Source: Fortiea contorta PCC 7126 | GTDB taxonomy: Bacteria; Cyanobacteriota; Cyanobacteriia; Cyanobacteriales; Nostocaceae | Assembly: GCF_000332295.1 (NCBI RefSeq) | Contig: NZ_KB235930.1 | Coordinates: 3,995,895-4,059,894, forward strand | DNA length: 64,000 nt | Direction of reading: 5' to 3' | Shown: piece by piece, positions 9,603 through 19,250 of the stretch | Numbering within the stretch: position 1 is the first letter of the stretch | Layout of the letters: every line of letters begins with the position of its first letter | The notes under the pieces: generated by a model | The model's input: the letters and a program-made list of their open reading frames with translations, nothing else | Databases searched by the model: none | Told to the model about the DNA's origin: nothing | Translations under genes and position numbers: made by a program

Positions 9603-9823
9603 TTATTGTGCAGCAATATCGCTTGTCTGTTTAACGAAACTGGCACACCTGTATTCTGCGTCCCAGAGGCTAATGGGACGTGTTGGGAGGTTTTCGCATA
9701 CCAGTTTTAGTTATGCGTACGTTTTACTAACACTGCATCCATCAAGTCAAATAAGGCATCTTTTGCTTTCCCAAGGATAGTGTACACACCTGTGAGAAAT
9801 TGTTTAAGCTTTTCTGATGTCAT
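9603..9823 (-). pseudogene. transposase remnant (N-terminal and central fragments, internally deleted)
   Basis: From ATG 9823 a 38-codon frame reads MTSEKLKQFL, then GKAKDALFDLMDAVL, and stops at 9707. This resembles the N-terminus of IS701/IS4-type DDE transposases common in Nostoc. In another frame just downstream the same strand reads NLPTRPISLWDAEY followed by RCASFVKQTSDIAA, ending with TAA at 9603-9605. That resembles the catalytic-core WDAEYGCASFV region of the same transposases. The intervening residues and the C-terminus are gone. The family call is from memory of those sequences. No terminal inverted repeats were found. The fragment forms the false N-terminal extension of the downstream epimerase frame. 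Confidence 0.6.
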
Positions 9824-10001
9824 GGTCAAGCTGTGAAAATTTTTCCTTTTATCAGCATTGACCGATTTGCGGTTAGTTCAACATCGCTGACCGCTTTTTC
9901 TGTTCGCGCATTTTTCTGCTGTTCAGCTATGTCCTTTTTTTGACGATCTTTCTGCCAGTGTTATTTTTCCTGCAAACCCTATTTAGTCTAAACTCCAGTT
10001 C
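9824..10001. other. short intergenic stretch next to the transposase remnant
   Basis: The minus strand holds a 45-codon stop-free stretch without a start codon (it reads DIAEQQKNARTEKAVSDV), ending with a stop just before the transposase ATG at 9823. It may be further decayed mobile-element sequence, but I do not recognise it. Nothing else is visible. Confidence 0.3.
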
Positions 10002-11984
10002 TTAAATGAACTTCTTTAATCTCCTTGCGAAGGATTTTATTTTCCATGCAGTGGCTATTATTTTCTTATTAAGTATCAATCTAACCCAAGGACTAGTTCT
10101 TTGGATTGAAGCAGCAAACCAAATATTGTGGTGTACATGATGCTCATAAAGAATTAAATTAAGAGAATCAATAAATCGATATTTAGGAGCTAAATCATAA
10201 AAAATATTCTCTGTCTGATCTTCCGCAAAAATATAAGAACCAAACACATCAGATTCATTTACATCCGGAAATTTAACGAATTCTTTCAAAACTTTTTCTG
10301 ACGCGCTGAGTAAAGAGCCTGTGTCAACATCGCTAGATTTTAAACATATGGTTAACTGATTTACATAGGAGGCAATACTAGAGTGCACTACTTGCAATCC
10401 CCACTGCAAAGCTTTCGTATTCTCTTGAGAACGAAGTACAGGAGTAAAAACGCAATTCTGTTTTTCAAATCTGACTGTTCCGCCATGATCAGCCGCAACA
10501 AATAATTCTAACAACACTCTGTGACACAAACTATCTCGTTCTGAAGGAAAATCAACATCAGAGAAATAAGCAAATAAATTATCTTTTGGAAATGGCTTGA
10601 ACCTTTTTGATAAACCAAAATAAAAACCCGATACTCCATCTGCTGGATAAATACCAGCTAAATTCAATAGCTGACTAAGAGAACGTTGTAATCTGCCATG
10701 CCAGCCAATATCAACAATCCCAAAAGGTATTGCATCTGCTAATCCTTCCTGCTGAAAATATCCAATGGCTTTTTTGCGATATGTTGCAGCTATCTCTATG
10801 ATTAATTGAGTAACTTCCTGCTTTTCAAATATCTGTCTTAGCAATAACCTTTGCTGATTATCAAGGTTTTTATTCCAAAATTCTTTAGATAAACCTTTTT
10901 GGGCTAAAGTATCTTCTATTTGTTCAGGATTTAAGTTAACACGCTCACAAACAGAATGTACTGATAAAAATTGAGTTGGATCAAATATCCAATCAAGTTC
11001 AGTTTCACCAATTTCGGTAATTGCTGGGAAATGCCATGCTTGGCGAGAGCCATACAAATATCGGCACTCAATAGAGTAATTCCAATTCTCGCAAATAATG
11101 TTAGCTATCTTCAGTAAAATTTGCCCGTCCCTAGCAACGAAATATAGTCTCTGAATTCCTTTTGTTTGCGCTTCTGATAAGCACCAATGAACAAAACCAA
11201 ACAGAACAGGAGCGATGACATTGGCTGAGGTATCCCAAATAACACGATTATGAAAATTAGTTTCTGGATTTTGGAGACGACAGAGGCGACTTGTACCTGC
11301 TAAAAGAGAACGAAACTTCAACGGCAGATCTTCAGAGCTTGCTAAAATTTGCTCGTAGCGATTAAGCTGAGTTTCATTAAAATGTTGAGCCTGAATGCCA
11401 AGCTTTTTAGGCATCTTTACATCTGAATAATTGTTATCGCCAAGATGTATTAACTGAGAAGCTTTAATTCCTTCTTTATTTAAACAAACTTCAAATAATT
11501 TTCCTGAGGCTTTATTAATATTAAACTCTGAGGAAACATATAGCGTATCTCCTTCTTGCCATATATTATGATGTTTGAGAAAACGCTGAATCACGTTTGA
11601 TGGCAGATACATATCAGAAAGATAGATAACTCGCTGACCATCTTGGTGAAGATTTTGAATCTTTTGCTGAATTGCTCGAACAGGATAAAGACTAGCAAAT
11701 TCTAATTCAACTTCCGCATTCATCGACTGTTCTATTTCAGTGTCAGACCAGCCTAAAGTCTGGGCAATTACTTCATAAATTTGTGCTAGAGTTACTTCAC
11801 TAGAAACACTTTTACTTCTTGCTTCTCTTTCTGCTGATTCTCTGAGATTTTTCCACTTTTGCGTAGATATTTTTATCAGTTCAGCTTGCAAGAGTATAGA
11901 ACCCAATTCCAAAAATAAATCAGTTGGTCTTGCCCATTTACGAATCAAAACTGTATCAAACACATCAAAGGAGTTAATATTCAT
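10002..11984 (-). CDS. HAD-superfamily hydrolase-like protein of polysaccharide loci (COG5610 type)
   Basis: The product is 660 aa. The N-terminus reads SFDVFDTVLIR; D7 and D10-T11 form the DxxDT nucleophile motif of a HAD phosphatase subclass. LSDMYLP near residue 158 gives the motif II region, and HLGDNNYSDVKMP near 180 gives the C-terminal acidic motif. About 400 further residues follow without a domain I can name. Proteins of this architecture are repeatedly annotated as predicted HAD hydrolases next to O-antigen and rhamnan genes. Here it lies directly downstream of Wzm/Wzt. A phosphatase or carbohydrate-processing role is plausible, but its substrate is not established. Confidence 0.75.
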   Translation of the reverse strand: MNINSFDVFDTVLIRKWARPTDLFLELGSILLQAELIKISTQKWKNLRESAEREARSKSVSSEVTLAQIYEVIAQTLGWSDTEIEQSMNAEVELEFASLYPVRAIQQKIQNLHQDGQRVIYLSDMYLPSNVIQRFLKHHNIWQEGDTLYVSSEFNINKASGKLFEVCLNKEGIKASQLIHLGDNNYSDVKMPKKLGIQAQHFNETQLNRYEQILASSEDLPLKFRSLLAGTSRLCRLQNPETNFHNRVIWDTSANVIAPVLFGFVHWCLSEAQTKGIQRLYFVARDGQILLKIANIICENWNYSIECRYLYGSRQAWHFPAITEIGETELDWIFDPTQFLSVHSVCERVNLNPEQIEDTLAQKGLSKEFWNKNLDNQQRLLLRQIFEKQEVTQLIIEIAATYRKKAIGYFQQEGLADAIPFGIVDIGWHGRLQRSLSQLLNLAGIYPADGVSGFYFGLSKRFKPFPKDNLFAYFSDVDFPSERDSLCHRVLLELFVAADHGGTVRFEKQNCVFTPVLRSQENTKALQWGLQVVHSSIASYVNQLTICLKSSDVDTGSLLSASEKVLKEFVKFPDVNESDVFGSYIFAEDQTENIFYDLAPKYRFIDSLNLILYEHHVHHNIWFAASIQRTSPWVRLILNKKIIATAWKIKSFARRLKKFI

Positions 11985-12081
11985 AAATACTTAATTTTTG
12001 TGGCTAATGTTTAAATATATCAGAGTGCTATTTTTGGTAGTAAATGCAACCAATTTCAAGCAGTTATGCTTGTATAAAAAA

Positions 12082-13365
12082 CTAATAAATTCTTGTAACA
12101 ATAGGTTCTTTGAAGCGAATTGATCCCCATGCTGGAGACCAAAATGATAGGGTTCCATCTATTCCTTCAGGTGGCATTACCTCGAAGTGTAAAACATCAA
12201 AGATAATATCAAACTCTATGCGTCCTTGTTTGTCGTTGCCCTTTCCCGTTGCGAAATTACAGTAGTAAATCCCAGTCGCTAAACGTAAATCTCTCAAAAC
12301 TAGCCGATAAGTTCCAATCTCCCCTTGCTGCAAGGATTGTCCCTCTTCACTGAAAAAGTTACCAATCGGAGTTCCGTCAACACGACACAAGGTCATACTA
12401 AAGCGAAATTTATCAATACTCTCATTTCCACGAACAGTAATTTTCAGATATATATCTGCATCCGCAGGAACTAGTTTAGTAGGGCAATTCTCAAGTTCTA
12501 GGGTTAAAAACTCTACTTGGCGATTTAAATCTGGAAACCGTCGAGGTAAAACTTCCGCATTATAAATGTGAGTAGATCGATCAACCGAAGAATTAAAATA
12601 CTTTTCAATGGCAGTAGTTGTATCTTTAATAGTTAATATTTTACCTTTCTCTAACACAACTCCTGTATTTGTTAATTGTTGTACTGCTGTCATATTATGA
12701 CTTACAAATAATACTGTTCTACCTTCACGAGTGGAAACATCTTCCATCTTCCCCAAACATTTTTTCTGAAACTGAGCATCCCCCACCGCCAAAACTTCGT
12801 CCACAATCAAAATCTCCGGCTCCAAATGCGCCGCCACCGCAAACGCCAACCGCACATACATCCCCGAAGAATACCGCTTCACGGGCGTATCCAAAAACTT
12901 CTCCACCTCAGCAAACGCCACAATTTCATCAAACTTGCGTTTAATCTCCTCCCTACTCATCCCCAAAATTGCACCATTGAGATAGATATTTTCTCTCCCA
13001 GTCAACTCTGGATGAAATCCTGTCCCCACTTCCAACAAACTAGCAACTCTTCCCTTAATTTTGATGCTGCCTTTTGTTGGTTCTGTAATGCGGCTTAAAA
13101 TCTTTAATAGTGTTGATTTACCCGCACCATTGCGCCCAATAATGCCTACTCTATCACCTTCCTTAATCTCAAAAGATACATCGTTGAGCGCCCAAAATTC
13201 TTCTTGATTATGTTGACTTTTACCCTTACTATTTTGAACCGCATTAACTAATCCTTTAGCTCTATTAGCAATTACATCACGCAGTGCAGTATAACGTTCT
13301 TGTTGCTGATGCCCAAGAATATATTTCTTACCTAAGTTTTCAACTTTAATAACAGTATCAGACAT
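12082..13365 (-). CDS. wzt: polysaccharide ABC transporter ATP-binding protein with C-terminal Wzt-like domain
   Basis: The product is 427 aa. The ATPase domain shows Walker A GRNGAGKS at residues 77-84, signature YSSGMYVRL near 163-171 and Walker [14 protein letters not shown] near 184-196, followed by the switch histidine (VSHNM). Residues from about 260 form a beta-rich domain ([11 protein letters not shown], then [13 protein letters not shown]). In Wzt proteins this domain recognises the finished glycan terminus. With the adjacent permease it should export an undecaprenyl-linked polysaccharide across the inner membrane. It lies 224 bases downstream of the permease. The family assignment is strong; glycan specificity is unknown. 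Confidence 0.92.
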   Translation of the reverse strand: MSDTVIKVENLGKKYILGHQQQERYTALRDVIANRAKGLVNAVQNSKGKSQHNQEEFWALNDVSFEIKEGDRVGIIGRNGAGKSTLLKILSRITEPTKGSIKIKGRVASLLEVGTGFHPELTGRENIYLNGAILGMSREEIKRKFDEIVAFAEVEKFLDTPVKRYSSGMYVRLAFAVAAHLEPEILIVDEVLAVGDAQFQKKCLGKMEDVSTREGRTVLFVSHNMTAVQQLTNTGVVLEKGKILTIKDTTTAIEKYFNSSVDRSTHIYNAEVLPRRFPDLNRQVEFLTLELENCPTKLVPADADIYLKITVRGNESIDKFRFSMTLCRVDGTPIGNFFSEEGQSLQQGEIGTYRLVLRDLRLATGIYYCNFATGKGNDKQGRIEFDIIFDVLHFEVMPPEGIDGTLSFWSPAWGSIRFKEPIVTRIY

Positions 13366-13589
13366 TTGTTTTTGAGTTCTCAGTTTACTAATAAAAATTG
13401 AATTTAACTTCCTAAATTACATTAGCAAAATCTACCTCCGTATTGTCTCTTGGTTTTTTTCAAAAATCAAATATGATTCCTATATCAGAATTACTTCTCC
13501 AGAGTTTTCAAAACCGTGGATTAAATACTTACTTGTTATTTGCTCTGCATCTCCATCTAAATTAACCTGACCTTGTACACAGCATCTGA

Positions 13590-14429
13590 TTAAATTACAT
13601 CAGCAAATGTCCGTTCCATCTTCCGAAAATACCAAATACCACTGAAAAGTAATAAGATTACTAGTCCTAAAGATAAGATAAAACCGGGTAAATATAACTG
13701 TGCTGACTCGCTACCCAAGATTGCCCAACGAAAACCATCAATCACCCCTACCATCGGGTTTAAAGAGTAGAGAAATCGCCACTGTTCCGGAACAATATTA
13801 CTGCTAAATCCTACGGGTGAAATGTATAGACCAAACTGGGTAATAAACGGCACGATATAACGAAAATCTCGATATTTCACATTTAAAGAAGCTAACCATA
13901 GTCCTGCTCCCATAGAAGCAGCAAAGGCAATAGCGATAAATATAGGCAATGTGATAATCCGCCAACTAGGAACAAAGTTATACCATGCCATTAATCCTAA
14001 CAAAATCATTCCCGAAATTAAAAAGTCTACAAAACTAACTACTACTGCACTGGTGGGCACAATCAACCGAGGAAAATACACTTTTGAGATTAAATTGGCA
14101 TTACCAATTAAACTGTTACTGCACTCGGTCAGGGAGTTAGAAAAGAACTGCCAAGGTAACATGGCTGAAAAAACTAGAATTGGATAGGGCGCGCCTGGAG
14201 ATGACAATTTTGCTAGCTGTCCAAATACTACGGAAAACACTACCATTGTTAAAAATGGACGAATCAGTGCCCAAGCAATACCGACTGCTGTTTGCTTATA
14301 CCGCACTAATATATCTCGCCATGCTAGGAAGTAAAATAACTCCCGATAGTGCCATAAATCATGCCAATATTGTTTTTCTGTACGTCCGGCTTCAATCACC
14401 AGTTCGGATTGAGAAATGGTGTTCTTCAT
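13590..14429 (-). CDS. wzm: polysaccharide ABC transporter permease (ABC2 type)
   Basis: The product is 279 aa with six predicted hydrophobic segments. The N-terminal cytoplasmic stretch, LFYFLAWRDILVRYKQTAVG, leads into ALIRPFLTMVV, the hallmark of TagG/Wzm/KpsM-type permeases. Further membrane segments occur around ILVFSAMLPW, VVVSFVDFLIS and IPIFIAIAFAAS, and near the C-terminus (LSLGLVILLLFSG). It pairs with the ATPase encoded next on the same strand to form the glycan exporter. It starts 76 bases after the Uma2-like gene. The charge pattern and length match the family. Confidence 0.92.
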   Translation of the reverse strand: MKNTISQSELVIEAGRTEKQYWHDLWHYRELFYFLAWRDILVRYKQTAVGIAWALIRPFLTMVVFSVVFGQLAKLSSPGAPYPILVFSAMLPWQFFSNSLTECSNSLIGNANLISKVYFPRLIVPTSAVVVSFVDFLISGMILLGLMAWYNFVPSWRIITLPIFIAIAFAASMGAGLWLASLNVKYRDFRYIVPFITQFGLYISPVGFSSNIVPEQWRFLYSLNPMVGVIDGFRWAILGSESAQLYLPGFILSLGLVILLLFSGIWYFRKMERTFADVI

Positions 14430-14505
14430 ATTATTTATACTTTATTGAATAAGTTAATTTTGTTTCTATTATTAAGCGATCGCTCAATTTTTGCTCTATC
14501 TTTTT

Positions 14506-15324
14506 TCAAAGATTTTCTGGCTCAATACCCGCTGCTCTCAATTGTTCAGCTAATCGTTCTGCTCTGGCTCGTTCTTGTTGCAATTGTAGATTTGTCTCGT
14601 CTACTCTCGCCCGCTCTTGTTGCAATTGTAGATTTGTCTCGTCTACTCTCGCCCGTTCTTTTTCTAGAGACTCTTGTGAAGTTGATACCCATTTACCATC
14701 AGTATCATACCAACGCAACCATAACCGCTCAATACCTTGATAATTGCCGTACCATAGTCCCAAACCCAGGTCTAGACTTGGCATCCATACTTTGAGAGTA
14801 TCTAGGCTGATTTCACCATAGCGATCGGCAATTAATTGAAATGCTCGCAACTTATCTGTATAACGATCAAAAATAATATAGTAGGGAATACGTAAAATTT
14901 GCTCATAAACTTGCCATTTTGTGGGCGGCTGATTGACATCTCTGAGTGTATCGCCCAAATCTTCCTTCTCCGTCCCTGGAGAAAGTAACTCTACCACAAC
15001 AAATGGATTTACTCCTTCCTGCCAAACTACGTAGCTTAAGCGTAAATCTTGCTGCTCATACAACCTAGGAACACCGACAACCGCAAACCAATCGGGGCGC
15101 TTGTACCAGAGGGGATGACGCGGATCGTAGTATAGATTCAAATCAGTGGCTACAAAAACTTGCTCTGCTGAGTAAGCTGGTGGATAAAAAGTTTCCCGCA
15201 ATAGTTGTGGTTGTAAGATGTGAAATTCATCAGGCAAGCCGGGTTCCTCAGGATCTTCGCTAGAAAGATCATACATGGTAGGCAGACATTCTTTTGGGGG
15301 AAGGGGCGGATCGGTTTGGTACAT
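14506..15324 (-). CDS. Uma2 family (DUF820) restriction-endonuclease-fold protein with repeated coiled-coil tail
   Basis: The product is 272 aa. The central part reads RPDWFAVVGVPR, then FVVVELLSPGTEKEDLGD and YEQILRIPYYIIFDRY. This is the Uma2/DUF820 pattern of a PD-(D/E)xK nuclease fold that is hugely expanded in cyanobacteria. The function of the family is unresolved. The C-terminal 50 residues are a charged coiled coil containing two exact copies of a 14-residue unit, ERARVDETNLQLQQ. The gene interrupts the polysaccharide operon between a glycosyltransferase and the exporter, and is likely a passenger. The family call is good; enzymatic activity is not shown. Confidence 0.88.
   Translation of the reverse strand: MYQTDPPLPPKECLPTMYDLSSEDPEEPGLPDEFHILQPQLLRETFYPPAYSAEQVFVATDLNLYYDPRHPLWYKRPDWFAVVGVPRLYEQQDLRLSYVVWQEGVNPFVVVELLSPGTEKEDLGDTLRDVNQPPTKWQVYEQILRIPYYIIFDRYTDKLRAFQLIADRYGEISLDTLKVWMPSLDLGLGLWYGNYQGIERLWLRWYDTDGKWVSTSQESLEKERARVDETNLQLQQERARVDETNLQLQQERARAERLAEQLRAAGIEPENL
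14570..14653 (-). repeat. 42-bp in-frame tandem repeat in the Uma2-like gene
   Basis: Two adjacent copies with a 42-base period are nearly identical at the DNA level, and each encodes ERARVDETNLQLQQ (14 codons). A third, partial and diverged unit follows toward the C-terminus (ERARAERLAEQL). The near-identity suggests recent slippage or duplication that changes coiled-coil length without shifting the frame. Confidence 0.85.
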
Positions 15325-15415
15325 GGCGTTGATACATAGCCTGTCAGTTATAGGTTAACTGATCGGCGTTGTTTGTGGAGGACGGTGATTCGCTTCTGAC
15401 ATACCCACAAAATGA

Positions 15416-15841
15416 TTAAGTGATAAACCGAAAATCTCTGACGCCTTGAAAGTCCACCATTTTAGCTTGTCTGCGAGTAAACTCACCTACGGAAGGATTC
15501 CCATTGGGTTGAATAACTCCTGTTGCTTGCTGCCAAAGTTCGGGTGGAGCTGGTGATAATTCATACTTTGATTCTTGCCTACTGACATGATACCATTTCG
15601 TGGCTTGACATTCTTGACACCAAAAAGCTTCTAACCATTCTCCATCTAATGGAACTGTAGTTTTTGCTGCTACTAACATCAGCGCGTCTTTGCGATTAAT
15701 TCCCCGCTGCTGTAGCTGTCCTGCTTTGTCAGCGTACAACGTATATTTTTGGCTCATACTTTCGAGATAGCAGCCATGTATGGGACAGTATATGGCTCTT
15801 CGCTTTGAGCGTTTGCGATTTCGATCGCACCTTCTTTGCAC
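15416..15841 (-). CDS. conserved cyanobacterial hypothetical protein with zinc-ribbon-like cysteines
   Basis: The product is 141 aa. Two cysteine clusters, IYCPIHGCYL near residues 18-27 and WCQECQATKWYHV near 74-86, could form a zinc ribbon. The rest is a compact domain ending QPNGNPSVGEFTRRQAKM. I recognise similar sequences in other cyanobacteria but know no function. The first CPxHGC cluster argues for a start upstream of the internal methionine at residue 29. The basic N-terminus (RRCDRNRKRSKRR) is unusual and the true start may lie a few codons in. It lies between the Uma2-like gene and a GT4 gene on the same strand. Confidence 0.65.
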   Translation of the reverse strand: MQRRCDRNRKRSKRRAIYCPIHGCYLESMSQKYTLYADKAGQLQQRGINRKDALMLVAAKTTVPLDGEWLEAFWCQECQATKWYHVSRQESKYELSPAPPELWQQATGVIQPNGNPSVGEFTRRQAKMVDFQGVRDFRFIT

Positions 15842-16143
15842 TTCGGCCTCCTGTATTAGTGAATCCAGAACGGATTACGAGAAGGTTGCGTTAGAGAGAC
15901 TGAGATCAAAAAGACCATCTAAGCCCAACTCCTTTATCAACGGTGAATTATTTAATTTCAAAGGTAAAAATTTGGAACCCTGGTGATGTTTGACGAATAG
16001 GTGCTGATAGTTTGGATAACTAATCAGGTAAATATCCCTATTTTTCAACAATATATGAAGAAAAGCTTAGTCTGTATCATCTTTACTTGGAATTGCGTGA
16101 GCCAAGAATCTAATATTAGGTATCATCATGGCATTCAAAATAC
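15842..16143. other. intergenic region without a recognisable gene
   Basis: About 300 bases separate the zinc-ribbon gene from the 479-aa glycosyltransferase. A plus-strand frame of 68 codons at 15780-15986 overlaps the start of the minus-strand gene; it has no similarity I recognise and no clear ribosome-binding site. I see no convincing terminator. Confidence 0.4.
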
Positions 16144-17583
16144 CTAGATAATAGCTTGGTGGAGCACCTTTAGATATTCTTTGGCTATGATTTCTGGAGT
16201 AAAGTTTGACTCCAGATACTGACGAGATGCTTCACCCATTTGTTCCGCTAATTCGCGATCGCTGTGGAGTTTACGGATAAATTCAGCCAAACCATGACTG
16301 TCTCCGTTTTCAAAACTAGCACCGCACTCTGCATCTGCGATCAGCTGTTTCAAGTATGAATATTCAGAACAAATTACCGCTACTGGTCTACCAGTTGCTA
16401 AAGCTGGGTAAAGCTTACTAGGCGCTACTAAACTATCCATACCAGCTTCGACGCTCACTAGAGATAAATCGCAAGCTGTGAGGGAATAGGGCAACACTTC
16501 TTTATCTTGATAGGGTAAGAAGAGGAAGTTATTGAGTTTTAAGCGGTTTACCTCCTGGATAAAGCTTTTTTGTTTTGGCCCACCGCCGATGCAGACAAAT
16601 TGAATTGGCTCATCTTGCAGTTGCTTGGCTGTTTCGAGAATGGTATCCATGTCATGACACCGCCCCATGTTACCAGAATAGAGTACGGTAAATTTGTTGA
16701 CCAAGTTATGTTTCTTGGCAAACCAGTTATCTCTTTTGGCGATGGGCCTGATCAAATCAGGATCTCCCCAACTGTGAATCACCGTAACTTTATCAGCAAT
16801 CTCTGGACAATTAGCGATGACTCGCTGTTTCATCGCTGGACTCAGAACGATGATTCCTTGAGATTTTTGCCAAATCTTTTTGTTGATTCCCCGCCAAAAG
16901 CGCGCCAGCCAGTGCTTGTGAGGAATTACCCCCAGGGCGATCGCAATATCTGGATAAATGTCATAAATTAAGCAAACATAGGACACCTTAAAACACAGGT
17001 GAACTAGATAGCCAACAATTGGTAAAAATGGCGGAGCCGAAGTTAGTAAAAAGACATTGTGACGACGGCAATTTTTTACTAAATGAAGGATAGCGCGTAA
17101 TGTAAACAGGATGCCATTGATGGCTTTACCCCGAACTCGTCCCTTCCAAAGACTAGCACTGCGCGATCGTCTAATACGAATTCTACCTAGTTGTTCTACT
17201 ACGGGAGCGCTAGAAACCCCAAATGCATAACCAGGTTGACCAGTAAATACCTCAATACTTGCTCCTTGCTGCTCTAAGTGTCTCACCAACTCTTCAATTA
17301 ACTGCCCTGTGGCGGCGTAATCCGGAGGAAAAAACTCAGTAATCACCGATAATTTCAGTAACTGGTCATACCAAGCTTTACTGACTTCCCGCGATTGACG
17401 GGGAGAAGCAGATGAGAATGCAGCAGTGGGAAAACTTTCTATCTGGGGACGTTTTTCAGTCTTGATACCTGCTTTACTACTGGTAAGTAATTTAGTATCA
17501 TTTTCCATAAACCACTGATTCCCCTTTTCCTGAGTTATGGATGTCGTCGGCAAAAATTGATTCAGCCATTCACTGAATGTCAT
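16144..17583 (-). CDS. glycosyltransferase family 4 protein (WbuB-like)
   Basis: The product is 479 aa. The first 70 residues are low-complexity and poorly conserved. The catalytic part begins with LSVITEFFPPDYAATGQ near residue 73, followed by EVFTGQPGYAF, the pattern of WbuB-like enzymes. The donor domain opens with FTVLYSGNMGRCHDM near 302. The phosphate- and sugar-binding region is SLVSVEAGMDSLVAPSKLY, then PALATGRPVAV. A later start at the methionine near residue 26 is possible. This is the first gene of the minus-strand polysaccharide block. The 1.67 kb region upstream separates it from the divergently oriented Wzc-like gene, so the two may share regulation. Confidence 0.86.
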   Translation of the reverse strand: MTFSEWLNQFLPTTSITQEKGNQWFMENDTKLLTSSKAGIKTEKRPQIESFPTAAFSSASPRQSREVSKAWYDQLLKLSVITEFFPPDYAATGQLIEELVRHLEQQGASIEVFTGQPGYAFGVSSAPVVEQLGRIRIRRSRSASLWKGRVRGKAINGILFTLRAILHLVKNCRRHNVFLLTSAPPFLPIVGYLVHLCFKVSYVCLIYDIYPDIAIALGVIPHKHWLARFWRGINKKIWQKSQGIIVLSPAMKQRVIANCPEIADKVTVIHSWGDPDLIRPIAKRDNWFAKKHNLVNKFTVLYSGNMGRCHDMDTILETAKQLQDEPIQFVCIGGGPKQKSFIQEVNRLKLNNFLFLPYQDKEVLPYSLTACDLSLVSVEAGMDSLVAPSKLYPALATGRPVAVICSEYSYLKQLIADAECGASFENGDSHGLAEFIRKLHSDRELAEQMGEASRQYLESNFTPEIIAKEYLKVLHQAII

Positions 17584-19250
17584 AGCTTGTATGATCCTGT
17601 AAGAATATTTTTAGACGTACAGATGAATTAGACAGCCGTTATTTGGACAAATTTTTTTGCCCCATCTGGTTAGTAGATGTAATTCATTTGTCTTCGTCTG
17701 TGTTTGAGCTAATTACTTGGGTGCAGTTGGGTGCTGTGGAACTTGATCTCAATTACCAAACCTGCATCTAACGCCTATTTGCAGGGAGTAGTCATCAGAA
17801 ATAAACTTAAAACCTAAAAAACTTTTACCTATGTTGGCACGCAGATAAGCAAGTTAAAAGCGATAGTTTAACTTGATTTTTTCCACATTCATTTAGTCTA
17901 CATATATGAGTTTAAATATCGTTTAATGTCATCGATATTAACAACAAAAAAACTCATGTATGCTCACAAGAAATTGGCGCAACCTTTGTTCCGTAAAACT
18001 TGTGAAGATTATTTTCAGGTAAAAATCTATGCAAATAATCTCAAGTTTGCAGTCGTGATGCCGATATAGACAAACTGAATGGTCACTAGAAATTATCAGC
18101 ATTGATCGCAGTTTTTAGGTCTGCTCACAAATCTGAAGCTGATGGTAGTTACAGCACCTTTAGTATATTTAGTTTGTGTTACGCAAATTAATGGTAGTTA
18201 CAGCACTGGTATTATATTTAATCTTTTATGACATCGTTATTAGTATTCGTCTCTTACTTTTGGTAGACTTAATCAAGTAAGCTCTGACTAGAAAAAACGC
18301 AGCAGGCAATGCACCAAATTTGTCATAACAGAGCGTACTTAAGTGAGACGAAAATAACGACGCTAAAATCCCTGGTAGAAGACTATCCAAACCGTACCTA
18401 AGGGTAACGAATTAGATGAGTAGGTTTAATTTCAATGTTTGCTCACATGTCTTAATTTACACCACTTAAGCATACAAAGTCAGGTTTGTTTTGATAAAAA
18501 ACGTTAATTTCACATAAACTTTATAAAAAAATCTGATATGTGTAGCGGCTTTTTGGAGATGGTTACAGCGGCAAAGCAATTGTAAATCCTTACTCCAGAA
18601 CCTTATCAGCTTGTAGAATTAGCTGGATGAATGCTGTCAATAACGGTAATCTTACTTGCGTGACGAACTTGATGGTTAACAAAAATTTTACACTTAGATA
18701 TTAATATTTCGTTAAATACTCTTTAACCATGTGCAATAAAACGTATACTATGATGTAATAGCACTTATAGTGTGTACCCAAACAAGGTTGTGATTTACCT
18801 TTGTCAGGGTAAGTACTATGTATCCAGACAAAGAGAGTTTTTACCTACCCGTTACGCAAGACCCAAGTTTGTTCACAGTCAACAAATAAACATAACCAGC
18901 ACAAAGCTTTGTAGGAGTTGTGCGGGTCAACCTGTAACCAAAATTAACGCAGCAGGTATTTAAGGTTGATTCTACACAAAGCAGCAGAATTGCGATTAGT
19001 AATCTTCACATCGAAGAGTGAAATAATGTCATTCATTGTCCCGTGCTCTGTCACTACCGTATAAACCTAGAAAAATTTCTGAAAAGCTACAGAGAGGCCT
19101 GTATATCCAAAATGGACAGTTTGGAAATTACCTAAATTTAAGTACTGGAAATTATACTGCCTACCACTCAATGAGGATGGCGATAGTCAGGCTTAGATTG
19201 CTCCAAGGTGTTACATAAATTGTTTTTATTTACCCCAAAACGAATAAAAA
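17584..19250. other. 1.67-kb non-coding divergent region between glycosyltransferase and Wzc-like genes
   Basis: This is AT-rich sequence lying between divergent genes, so promoters for both are expected here. It holds a 16-base direct repeat at 18142 and 18191. Two plus-strand frames, of 63 codons at 18772-18963 and 60 codons at 19036-19218, show no similarity I know. A 23-codon frame (MYPDKESFYLPV) starts at 18818 after CAGGG. I do not call any of these genes. The length is unusual for this otherwise compact window and would suit a long leader or small RNA. Confidence 0.5.
18142..18206 (+). repeat. 16-bp direct repeat pair, 49 bp apart
   Basis: ATGGTAGTTACAGCAC occurs at 18142-18157 and again at 18191-18206, each followed by a similar AT-rich tract (TATATTTAG and TATATTTAA). 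The spacing of 49 bases, close to five helical turns, would suit a repeated protein-binding site. No protein is known to bind it. Confidence 0.7.

Noticed and set aside
9581-9646. Upstream extension of the epimerase reading frame
   Set aside because: Those 22 codons are transposase remnant read in another frame. The Rossmann motif begins right after ATG 9580.
14361-14795. 144-codon plus-strand frame
   Set aside because: It is antisense to the 3' end of the Uma2-like gene and the wzm start. Its repeated residues come from the 42-bp coding repeat on the other strand.
15780-15986. 68-codon plus-strand frame overlapping the zinc-ribbon gene
   Set aside because: It is antisense to a better-supported gene, and its sequence looks random.
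18772-18963. 63-codon plus-strand frame upstream of the Wzc-like gene
   Set aside because: No recognisable similarity, GTG start without a clear ribosome-binding site, and it overlaps another short frame. Kept only as a note on the leader region.
19036-19218. 60-codon plus-strand frame just before the Wzc-like gene
   Set aside because: No family similarity and no convincing start signal; more likely leader sequence.
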